Of a stretch of DNA of 64,000 nt, positions 8,400 to 19,200 are shown one piece after another. Source of the stretch: Oceanospirillum multiglobuliferum (GTDB lineage Bacteria; Pseudomonadota; Gammaproteobacteria; Pseudomonadales; Halomonadaceae); assembly GCF_900167095.1 (NCBI RefSeq), contig NZ_FUXG01000007.1, positions 62,001 through 126,000 of the forward strand. Reading direction: 5' to 3'. The notes under the pieces were generated by a model. It was not told where the DNA came from. It saw only the letters and a list, made by a program, of their open reading frames with translations, and did not search any database. A program made the translations under genes and the position numbers. The stretch's first letter is position 1; every line of letters starts with the position of its first letter.

Positions 8400-11300
8400 G
8401 TTCACCGCCACACAGGCGGCTTAGAAATGCGAGAGCTGTAACATTGTTATTAGCTCCGGGTTCACCGCCACACAGGCGGCTTAGAAATCAATCAGTGCAT
8501 TAGACTTCCAGACCATTCCGTTCACCGCCACACAGGCGGCTTAGAAAACATAAATAAGTAACATCTGCATACCAGAAGCGTTCACCGCCACACAGGCGGC
8601 TTAGAAAGATTGTGTGCTCCGGTGTTTTCATCACGTAAGGTTCACCGCCACACAGGCGGCTTAGAAAAGAAGGCGAAGTAATCGGAGATTGGCGCGACAG
8701 TTCACCGCCACACAGGCGGCTTAGAAATAGAGCTTGCCAAGCTTGAGCCGTCAAACCGCGTTCACCGCCACACAGGCGGCTTAGAAAATGACGCAAGCCA
8801 CGAAATATAAACTCTGTGCGTTCACCGCCACACAGGCGGCTTAGAAAAGCACGAAGTAAAGCGCATCACGCTGCGCGTTGTTCACCGCCACACAGGCGGC
8901 TTAGAAACACCAAGCGAACCAAAGTGCAAACCGAAACAAGTTCACCGCCACACAGGCGGCTTAGAAAGGAATGTTACCGACTGACATTGAGTCAGTTTTG
9001 TTCACCGCCACACAGGCGGCTTAGAAAAACAGCCTACAGCAGACATGTTCACTTCTGCTGTTCACCGCCACACAGGCGGCTTAGAAATACAACGGTGTGA
9101 TGAGCAGCGTTAGCGATAAGTTCACCGCCACACAGGCGGCTTAGAAAAGTCGCTCTAGTTTGCCGTCGTGCAGCGTCTCGTTCACCGCCACACAGGCGGC
9201 TTAGAAATTAACTCAGGCCAAGTCTGATTTATCTAGACTGTTCACCGCCACACAGGCGGCTTAGAAAATTGACGACAATATTAGACCAACCTTGTGTGAG
9301 TTCACCGCCACACAGGCGGCTTAGAAAGAGCGCATCAGACATGGCCACCAGCTCTTTGGGTTCACCGCCACACAGGCGGCTTAGAAATGCTCCAGAAGGC
9401 CGCGCAAGTATCGCGGCTCGTTCACCGCCACACAGGCGGCTTAGAAAATCCGTACGCGCAGGTTAGCTGTCTACGCACAGTTCACCGCCACACAGGCGGC
9501 TTAGAAAAGATTTGATCTTTTCTATATCTATGTTCATAAGTTCACCGCCACACAGGCGGCTTAGAAACTAGTTGACTAAAATTGAAAACAAAAAAAACCG
9601 TTCACCGCCACACAGGCGGCTTAGAAAATAGTCCAGCCATTTTTCTGCGACGCCACCGAGTTCACCGCCACACAGGCGGCTTAGAAATGACGTAGGCGAC
9701 GGAACGACTTGGCTAAAACGTTCACCGCCACACAGGCGGCTTAGAAAAAGCAAATCAACATCATAGTGCTGTTGTCTAAGTTCACCGCCACACAGGCGGC
9801 TTAGAAAGATCAAAGCGGCTCGGATTGCCTGAAAATTCAGTTCACCGCCACACAGGCGGCTTAGAAAAGCTCTTGCGCTCAGGTCGTTCGGTGTCGGATG
9901 TTCACCGCCACACAGGCGGCTTAGAAATGAAGGCTGCTATCAGCCTTCTCTCTTCCTCAGTTCACCGCCACACAGGCGGCTTAGAAAGCTTAGATAGTCT
10001 TCGATCAGTTCTTGCAGTCGTTCACCGCCACACAGGCGGCTTAGAAACGTTGTAGTCAAGCAATACAAAGCGATTGCAAGTTCACCGCCACACAGGCGGC
10101 TTAGAAATATCTCAAGTTAGCGAGCTTACAGGGCAAAGCGTTCACCGCCACACAGGCGGCTTAGAAACATAGAAAGCAAAAGTAAACACATTTTTAGGTG
10201 TTCACCGCCACACAGGCGGCTTAGAAAAATTAAAGCCATAATGCCACCTGCTCAAAACTGTTCACCGCCACACAGGCGGCTTAGAAATTCATAAACCATT
10301 CAAAAACTTCTTTTGTATCGTTCACCGCCACACAGGCGGCTTAGAAAACCGACCGATTCATGTCGCCAGTTGATCAGGCGTTCACCGCCACACAGGCGGC
10401 TTAGAAATCTGCGACTTATAGAAATAAGTTGCCTAAAGAGTTCACCGCCACACAGGCGGCTTAGAAATTAATGTGAACGACCGCAGGTCACAAAAAGAAG
10501 TTCACCGCCACACAGGCGGCTTAGAAAGCTTGCTTGTCTCAAATCAAAGGTGGGGCTAAGTTCACCGCCACACAGGCGGCTTAGAAACGAAAAGTCTCAT
10601 ACATAAGACAAAGTAACGGGTTCACCGCCACACAGGCGGCTTAGAAAGCTTGCATCCCATTCTCGAATTACTTCTTTATGTTCACCGCCACACAGGCGGC
10701 TTAGAAAAACTCTCGCCGTGCTCACAGATCAAAGCCGTTGTTCACCGCCACACAGGCGGCTTAGAAATCTTGGATCGCCCGGGTAACGCAGCCTTTCACG
10801 TTCACCGCCACACAGGCGGCTTAGAAAAGCATGGAGCGCTGGCACTTATAGCAGAGGTTGTTCACCGCCACACAGGCGGCTTAGAAATTAATGTAGTTGA
10901 ACGGATATTCAGTAGCAGGGTTCACCGCCACACAGGCGGCTTAGAAATATAATACCTTTTTTGTTATCTATACTATCCTGTTCACCGCCACACAGGCGGC
11001 TTAGAAAATCAACCTGTCGGCTGTCGGTTGCAGCTTGTCGTTCACCGCCACACAGGCGGCTTAGAAACCTGATGCAGCTAAACAACAAGTGATCAATAAC
11101 GTTCACCGCCACACAGGCGGCTTAGAAAAGATGATTTTAAAGCTGGGCGCTGCGCTTGAAGTTCACCGCCACACAGGCGGCTTAGAAAGATTATGGTTTC
11201 AACTGGCTCAGTTACGCACCGTTCACCGCCACACAGGCGGCTTAGAAATACAGTATTTCAAAGCACCGCAACGAATACTAGTTCACCGCCACACAGGCGG

Positions 11301-11484
11301 CTTAGAAAATAAAGAAGTTTTCAATAAAAAATAAGGTTGAGTTCACCGCCACACAGGCGGCTTAGAAATTCATGTCCGCGCTCTACAGTCCACTGATCAT
11401 GTTCACCGCCACACAGGCGGCTTAGAAATTACGATGAAATTCGATACTTAAAGCAGAGCCGTTCACCGCCACACAGGCGGCTTA
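8400..11484 (+). CRISPR. Type I-F CRISPR array, 52 repeats / 51 spacers
   Basis: The 28-bp repeat begins GTTCA, contains the stem CCGCC/GGCGG around the loop ACACA, and ends CTTAGAAA, a standard I-F repeat. Forty-five repeats start every 60 bp from 8400 to 11040 and seven more from 11101 to 11461. All spacers read are 32 nt except the one at 11068-11100, which is 33 nt. All repeats look identical except the last (11461-11484), which keeps 24 bases and then diverges. Degeneracy at the right end plus cas6f and leader at the left fix transcription as rightward, with the newest spacers near 8428. No duplicated spacers were seen by eye. Confidence 0.99.
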
Positions 11485-11722
11485 AGTTCTTAGTGAAACC
11501 ACTCAAATACCTAGGGTTTTTACTAGTTGTTATGCAAACAAATAATATGTAGTTTTAAGAGCAGTTTGATAATTATCCCAAATATATTTTTGGCAAGTAA
11601 ACTAGTGTTTTTTTGTATGTTTTTCCATAGAAATGCTGTTCTACAATGCAGGGTTTTTTATTTATTTTTGGTTCTATTTAACTTATTAAGTGAAAGTTGT
11701 ATTTTAATATAAAGGTGTTGGC
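11485..11722. other. AT-rich gap between array and unknown gene
   Basis: These 238 bases follow the degenerate terminal repeat. They are very AT-rich and hold no gene that can be supported. The only long frame (11527-11712) is low complexity and has no ribosome site. AAAGGTG (about 11711-11717) just before the next ATG is a good ribosome site. The promoter of the following gene is probably here, but no box is clear. Confidence 0.5.
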
Positions 11723-13201
11723 ATGATTGAAATTGAAATGACTACATTGTCTTCTGCATCAAAAGCTATAGATCATAATGCTGAGCTGTCAACGCAGTTG
11801 TTAAGTAAGTGTACAGATATAGAGAAAGCAGTTAAGGCGCTTAAGCCTGGGGCGCTGAGCAAGATAGTAACTGCTATGAAGGGGGTAGGTACAGCAATTA
11901 GTATTATTACATTTTTCATGGAGTTAGGGCAGGAAAGTGATACGGACAGAATATTGAAAGAAATTTCTGTGCTCAGTGGGAAAATAGACAGACTTCAAAC
12001 CCTTATGATTAATAGGTTTGATAGAACTGAAAACTATATTTCTGAGGTTGCTGCCAAACAAACTCTTTCTTCTGCAATAGCTAATATCAGCTCTGCGTAC
12101 ACTGCGGTTGATACTCTCAGAAAGGCAAAAAATAAGCTTGAGAGGGAGTTTGCATTAAGAAATATAATGGAAATTAATTTGCAGTCGATACGAACCTCTG
12201 TTCAAGAGATTAATTCGACTATCAATACAAGTAGTACAGGTAATAAAATTTTCAAAAGTATTCTTGCAACATCTTATGGTAACGCTGACACAATCAATGG
12301 TATCGGGATGAAAGTTTATAGTGTGTTGCAAGAGGCATATTTGGTTGACATTGTGGTTTCTATACTTAGATCTTGCCATGGAAAAAATGTTTTTTCTAAG
12401 CTGGATGTGAATATGAGTATAGAAAGTCAAATAGAAAAGTTAGAGTTAACACCTTTGCTAGAGGCCGCTCATAATAATTCATCAGACCACTATATCCCAA
12501 CGATTGATATTCTTAATGAAGAGTGGTTTGCTGCACTTAAATCTTGCAAAGACGACTCTAGAAAATATATCTGTAGTTATTTTGAAACAGAGGCATTGAA
12601 TAATATTGAGCCAAATGAAAAGCAGAAATCGGCTTCTATTCTTGTAGAGTCTCTTAAAAATAGATGGGGTTGGATAGATTTTTTCTCGGTTATATATGAG
12701 AATGTTAAAGGGTTTAATAATCATATATTGCATGCATCAAGTAACAATAAGATAGTGTGCTTTAGGAAAAATATTAAAAATGTAGAGTGCAATATTATTG
12801 TAGTATGGGTAGAAAGTACAGAAGATGAAAAAGGAAGTCAGTATAGTGACAGGGTTAATTATTCTGTTAAAGAAAGAAAAAAACTTTATGACTTAAGTTA
12901 TTTTTATAGTCCGGGTTTTATTCATAGTCTTGTTAATAGAATGGAGGCTGAAAAGAAGGATAGGCATACGATCTCAGATACACCTCATTCTGATCTAAGG
13001 GATATGGTAAAAGCTCTAGATGGAGCTGTTAGACAAAGTAATAAGTTGTTTATATTTGCATTTAAATCAAAAACATTCAATCCATTATCTCCAGTGAAAA
13101 ATATGGTGTTCACCCAAAGAGATATAGGTCATTCATGCAGTAATCCAAATCGCTTAAAATGGGAAGATGGGAAATATTTTGCTTATGGCTTATTTGAGTA
13201 A
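11723..13201 (+). CDS. Unknown 492-residue protein, helical-bundle/pore-former-like N-terminus
   Basis: I do not recognise this gene. ATG at 11723 follows AAAGGTG with good spacing. Residues about 50-75 (AMKGVGTAISIITFFMELG) form one hydrophobic helix. It is followed directly by a heptad-like stretch (ILKEISVLSGKIDRLQTLM) and a long amphipathic helical region to about 180. Hydrophobic hairpin or helix plus coiled coil is the layout of several alpha-helical pore-forming toxins, but no family assignment is claimed. The C-terminal half (about 250-492) looks globular, with IIVVWVES and FIFAFKSKTF as probable beta strands. There is no signal peptide. The gene is clearly more AT-rich than its neighbours, stands alone between the CRISPR array and a terminator, and may be acquired. 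A defence, toxin or immunity role is inference from location only. Confidence 0.8.
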   Translation: MIEIEMTTLSSASKAIDHNAELSTQLLSKCTDIEKAVKALKPGALSKIVTAMKGVGTAISIITFFMELGQESDTDRILKEISVLSGKIDRLQTLMINRFDRTENYISEVAAKQTLSSAIANISSAYTAVDTLRKAKNKLEREFALRNIMEINLQSIRTSVQEINSTINTSSTGNKIFKSILATSYGNADTINGIGMKVYSVLQEAYLVDIVVSILRSCHGKNVFSKLDVNMSIESQIEKLELTPLLEAAHNNSSDHYIPTIDILNEEWFAALKSCKDDSRKYICSYFETEALNNIEPNEKQKSASILVESLKNRWGWIDFFSVIYENVKGFNNHILHASSNNKIVCFRKNIKNVECNIIVVWVESTEDEKGSQYSDRVNYSVKERKKLYDLSYFYSPGFIHSLVNRMEAEKKDRHTISDTPHSDLRDMVKALDGAVRQSNKLFIFAFKSKTFNPLSPVKNMVFTQRDIGHSCSNPNRLKWEDGKYFAYGLFE

Positions 13202-13219
13202 AGAATAGGGTTCATAGAT

Positions 13220-13257
13220 AATGAGCCTCTTTAGCTTCTAAAGAGGCTCATTTTTTA
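13220..13257. terminator. Bidirectional Rho-independent terminator
   Basis: A perfect 14-bp stem (13220-13233 with 13239-13252, sequence AATGAGCCTCTTTA and complement) closes a 5-nt loop and is followed by a T-run. It lies between the convergent unknown gene and the hybrid kinase gene and can serve both. Confidence 0.9.
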
Positions 13258-13278
13258 GCTTTGTGTGCTGCAATGTGA

Positions 13279-16200
13279 TTACAATCGGGGAGACTTTTTT
13301 CGTTCATCAATCTGCTCACTAGGCTTCAATTCAATCACGCTCTGTAAATAGCTTTGTTGTACTTGTAGTTGCAGTGCTTGTAGTTCTGAAACTGAAGTGT
13401 TGTTTTGCTCCGCTTGTTCTATGGTTTTACAGCAGCTACTTAGGTTTTCTAAGCCGAAGTTTGCAGCTGAGCCACTCATTCTATGGGCAAGCTCAATAAT
13501 TTGGCTCCAGTTTTGCGCCTGTATGGCTTGGTCTAGGTTCTGTTGTAGTTGTTGGAATTGTTGCTCAAATCCTTGCACTAATTGGGTAAATTTCTCAGCA
13601 CCTAACATGCTGACATGCTGTTGAATTAAGCGGTGGTTGATTAAGGCTGTTTGGGGCTGGTTTGCTTCTGTCTCGCTGTTTAAGGCATCAATCTTCAGGC
13701 TATCAGTTGCTGCTGTGGTAAAGGCTGTGGATTGGGGGTGATGTCCTGCTAAGGATAAAAGCAGTGCTTGAAGTTGTTCAAACTGCAAGGGTTTAGCCAA
13801 TATACCGTTAATGCCTGCGTCTTGATATTGCTGCACCTCTTTGGGCGTTAATGCTGCGGTTAATGCGATTATGGGTACGGTGGCCTTTTCAGTTTGGTGA
13901 TGTTGTCGCATACGGCGTGTGGTTTCCATGCCGTCCATATCGGGCAGGTGGATGTCCATTAATACTAAGTCATAATGATTGTCATGGTGTAGCGACAGTG
14001 CGGTATAACCGTCTTCTGCTATGTTGACCTGATGGCCGTCACTTTCTAATAAGCCAGCTGCGACCTGTTGGTTAATTTCGGTGTCTTCAACTAGTAAAAT
14101 ATTAAGGCTTGGCAGTTTGCTGCTTTGTTGGCTAAGAATAGGTAGCATTCGCTCAGGGCTAGCAATAGCCTGATCTATAATCGGATACTGAAGCTCAAAC
14201 CAAAACAAGCAGCCGATACCTGTATCACTACTGAATCCGATTTGACCGCCTTGTAATTCAACCAACTGCTTGCAGATCGCCAAACCTAAACCTGTGCCAC
14301 CATAGCGGCGGGTAATTGAGCTATCCGCTTGGCTAAATTGTTGGAAAATGCGTTGATGCAGGGCTTTGTCGATACCAATACCGCTGTCTTCCACTTCAAT
14401 ACGCAGGTAGGCCGTCTGATCGTTATGCCTTTGGCAGAATAGGCGTAAGCTGATAAAACCTTGATGGGTGAATTTAACGGCATTGGCGCAAAGATTCAGT
14501 AGTATTTGGTGCAGCACTCGCTGATCACCGAGTATCAGCGCGGGTAAGTTATCTGGTAGTTCAACGCTAAAATGTAGTGCTTTTTCATCGGTTAAAGGTT
14601 GAATAACGCCTTGCACAGTGTGCAAGGCTTCGGTAATGGAAAAGGGCTTTTGCTCTAGTTCTACTTGTCCCGTTTCGACCTTGGTGAAGTCGAGCACATC
14701 ATTCAAAATGGCCAGCAAAGATTGACCTGATTGATAGAGCATTTTGATCTGGCGTTGCTGTTCAGCATTAAGCGAGCTGCGCATCAGCAGTTGTGCCATA
14801 CCTAAAATACCGTTCATCGGTGTACGAATTTCATGGCTCATAGTGGCTAAGAACTGTGATTTTGCTTCGCTGGAGGCTTCTGCTTTTTCGCGATTTTTAC
14901 GCTCGCTAATATCTGCGATAGAGCCTTCGTAGTATAAAATTTGCCCTTGTTCATCTAGTACTGGGCGAGCGGATAGGCTCACTTCAACCTGTTGGGCATC
15001 TGCCTTTAGCCAAGTGGTTTCAAAGGCTCTAACCTGAGCCTGTTCTACTAAGCTCTGCATAAACTGTTGCTGCTGTGGTTTATACTTGAAGCAGCCTTGT
15101 GAAAGCATTTTAACTTGTGCCAAAAAGTCAGCGGCAGACTCATAGCCTAATAGCTGGCTAAACGCAGGGTTGACCGATAGAAACACGCCCTCTGGATTGG
15201 TGCGAAAGATGCCTTCTATGGCATTTTCAAACAGTGATCTAAAGGCTTGTTCAGATTTTTGTAAGCTAAGATAAAGCTTGGCATTTTCGATGGAGATAGC
15301 CGCCTGTGCCGATAATATCTGCAAAGTTTCAAGGCGCTCTCGGGTAAAAATGTCGCTGCTCTCTTTGTTTTCAAGGTAAAGCACTGCCGTTAGCTCGCCG
15401 TGGTACAAAATGGGCATACAAAGCAACGATTTGGGTTGATGCAAGCGTATATAGCTGTCATGCATAAACATTTCATGTTCTAGTGCATTGCTGAGCACAA
15501 CGGTTTCTTTGGTGCGATAAACATAATGCACAATATTCACAGGCAACTTCTGATTTTCACCTTCTATGGGCAATCCCGTTATAAAGTGCTCTGAACGATG
15601 AAGGTCGGCTTCTGCTTCTATAAATAAGGTGCCCTCTCGCTGTAAGGCTAAAATGCCTCTTTGTCCACCTGCATTTTCCAGCGCTAGAGTCATCAAACGG
15701 CTTAATAGGCGTTCTAAGACAATTTCATCCGCAATGGCGTGAGAGGCTCGAATAACCGATAGAATGTCTAAGGATTGGTTATTGTGGCGTTGGTCTGTTT
15801 TATGGTGATGCTGCTCTGATAGAGAGAGGGGTTCTGCTTTACTTTCTCTTAGCTGATATTGATTAATCAGTTGCTCGGCTTTGGCGTGTGCGCCTAAATT
15901 GCGATAACGCTGCAAGGCTATTTTCAGATAGCTTTCGGCGATTAAAGGTTTTTGCCAATCTAAATAGAGCTGGGCGGTTAGTTCATAGGCTAGGGCTTGT
16001 TCAAGCACAATTTCAGAGTCTAACGCGGCACTGATTGCTTGCTCAAAAAGTGACATTGCTTTGTGGTAACGCTTTTGCACTCGGGCACTTTCAGCTTGAA
16101 TCAAGAGTACTCGATGCTGATGATTTTTAGGGCAGTGTTGTGCCCAGCGTTGCACCTGCTTCAAACAGCCTTTCACACGGTGTAAGCGGGTGGGCTGTTG

Positions 16201-19200
16201 CAAAATACTGGTATTGGGCAGCAGCGCCAGTTGGGTCATGGCCGCAATAAACTGAAACCAAGCAGAGGTATAAGTTGCGCCAATAGAGGGTAAGTCTTTC
16301 TCGCAGGCGAAATTGTGGCGCTCTGCACGGTTGTAGTCACCAAAAAGATAGCTCAGCAGGGCTTTATAAAAATGATGAATACAAACCGCAGTGCGGTGGT
16401 TGTTGCGAATATGCAGTGCCAACATAGGGGCTTCTTGATTGTAACGACCATCTAACAACAGTGGATTGTGGTTCAGCCCTCTTAAGTTATCTAAGGTTTG
16501 TAACGCATAACGTGAGTAGTACTCAGACTGTTTTTGCCCTGTATTGCTGATCTGTTTAAGAAAAGCGTCTAAGCGAGGTTGCGCCTCTTCAAGATTATGT
16601 GCCAAAGGGAGCTGATATTGAATATAAGCCGCTAGGCAGTAGGCCGCCCACTCAATATCTCCGCAATCAAGACCTGCATGATAACCTTGTAATAAAGGAG
16701 CTAAGGTTGCTGATAATGGCTCCTTCCAGTGCCTAATATAAGTGTTAAACAAAGACAGCGTTTTATGGTGAGTGAGTTTTGACGGTTGCTGTTGGTCAAC
16801 CGAAAGCGCCACTAATCCAAGCTGATAACCTTGATTGATACGCCCATATTGCCCACAAAGTACACCGCCATAACCTGCAAAGGCCTGTGCTGAGGCAGGC
16901 ATTAAACCGTATTGCAACGTTAGCTCGACTTGTTTTGCCATCACTAAAGGCCGTAGGCCGGAGCTAGAGAATTTAATCACGCCGAACATACTGGCCATTA
17001 TAGGTAGGGCTGCTTTGATGTAGGGGTCAGTGATGTCTGCAATTTTACGGCTGCGCTGTACGGAGAGGGGTTTGATCAACCATTGGGTTTTCAAATAGCT
17101 GTACCAGCATTTGAGCTTATTGGGCTGCTCAGGCAGATTAATACCTAACAGTGACAGAACTTGCAGTGAGGTTTGCAAGGCCGCCTCAAACTGATTCTGT
17201 GATACTTGAGCTTGTATCTGTAGCTCATACACCCTGACTTGATCTAGTAATGAGCGGGCGTTGGTTTTGACCTGCTCAATCATCTGTTCCATCAATGTAA
17301 ATTCAGACTGAATATAAGCAGCTTCTGCGGCATTTACGGTTAAGGCTAACGTCAGCGCATAGCGCGACTGCCAACCTTGGTTGAGCATCTGCAAACCATT
17401 CTGAAAATAATCGAAGGCAGCACCAAAAGCCGCAGAATCCCGAGAACGCTCGCCCGCTTCAAGGTTAAGCTCAGCCAGCGCCTCCCGCTGTTGAGGTGTT
17501 TGTAAGCCTGACTGCGCTTGATTGAGGTGGTTGGTAATTTCAAAAATATGCTGATGGCGCTCAGTCGCTGACAAGTGATGTTGTAGCAGTTCGCCTATTT
17601 GCAGATGTAGCCCCTGCCGTTCATGAATCGACAATAAGCTATAAGCGGCCTGTTGAACTCGGTCATGAACAAAGCGATATTGAATCAGTGTTGTCTCATC
17701 TTCTTGCTCAAGTAGCTGTAAATCAAGCTGTCTTATCAAACGGTAGTTGTCGTTTACAGGTGTAATCAGATGCTCTGAAAGAGCCTGCCACAGATCATTC
17801 GCACTTTCTTTAGGGGTTTGTTGATTAACAATGGCAAGGGTGCGCAGACTAAAAATATTACCGATACAAGCGGCCAAACGCAGCACCTGTTGTGTTGCAG
17901 GCTTTAATCGCTGAATTTTACTGATCATCAAATCAATCACATCAGCGGATAAGCTTTGTGCTTGAATCGCTGCTAGATCCCAATACCAACCATCTTGATT
18001 GAAGTAGATCAAACCATCTTCTTGTAACGTGCGTAAAAACTGGCTTAAGAAAAAAGGATTGCCTTGGGTTTTTTCCAAACAGATCGTTGCCAGATCTAAA
18101 CAACCATTCTCTGTCGTATGCAAGGTATCAGAAAGTAGTTGTGTTACTTGCGCTAGGTTCAGCGCCTGTAACTGTAGCTCACATAGAGTGCTAGACTGCT
18201 GCCTTAACTGATCAATGGTGAAACGCAGCGGATGGTTATTACGCACTTCCTCATCACGATAACTGCCAATCAGCATTAGGTGCGCCAAGCTATTATCATC
18301 ACCTGTTTTGTTTTGTGCAAAGGACTCTATAAGGGCAAGTGAAGAGAGATCTGCCCACTGTAGATCATCTAGAAACAGCACTAACGGTCGATGATGGGTG
18401 GCAAAAACACCGAGCAAACGCTGAAAGAGGCGAGCAAAACGGTTTTTTTCTTCCGCAGGCGATAGCTTGGCTGCCTCTGGTGGCCTGCCAATGATCAGCT
18501 CTAGCTCAGGAATCAAACGTGTCATGACCTGTGCATGCCCTGCGAGGGCTTTTAAAATCAAGGTCTTGCAGTGTTTGACATTGGCTTCAGGCTCTGTGAG
18601 CAGTTGGCGTACTAAGCTTTGCAGTGCTTGAATGATGGCCGCGTAAGGTCTGTTACGATCAAACTGGCCAAACTTGCCACTGATAAACAGCCCTTTTTTC
18701 TCTGTAATATACTGGCGAACCTCATGCACTAAGCTGGATTTTCCAACCCCAGCATAGCCTGAAATCAACAGTATTTGTTGTTGACCTTGTGCCACTTGAT
18801 CATAGCGTTGTATTAAGGTTTGGATGGTATCTTGCCGTCCGTAAAGCTTTTGCGGTAAGACAAAACGCTCTGCTATATCTGCTTCAGCCAACGTAAAAGT
18901 CTTGATGTTGGATTGCTGCTGTAGCTGCACTAAGCACCGCTTTAAATCATGGCTTAAGCCGTAGCTAGATTGATAGCGCTGTGAAGCATCTTTGGCCAAT
19001 AGCTTTAAAACAACATTGGACACCACCTCTGGAATAGCTGGATTGATCTGGTTCAGTGGTCGTGGCAGTTTGGCAATATGGGCATGAATTAACGCCAGAG
19101 GATCCTGTAAACAGAAGGGCGGTTGACTTGTGAATAGCTCGTATAAAGTAGCACCCAAGGTGTAAAAGTCGGTGCGGTAATCAACATTACGGTTAATACG

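Noticed and set aside
8500-11334. Many 60-100-codon frames on both strands inside the array, with repeated peptides such as LSRLCGGE or VHRHTGGLE
   Set aside because: Repeat plus spacer is 60 bp, a multiple of three, so the repeat is read in one frame over and over. These are products of the array register, not genes.
11527-11712. 61-codon frame before the unknown gene
   Set aside because: Low-complexity, very AT-rich, no ribosome site; more likely promoter/untranslated DNA.
11485-13278. Insertion sequence or mobile element carrying the AT-rich unknown gene
   Set aside because: No transposase, terminal inverted repeats or target-site duplication could be found around it.
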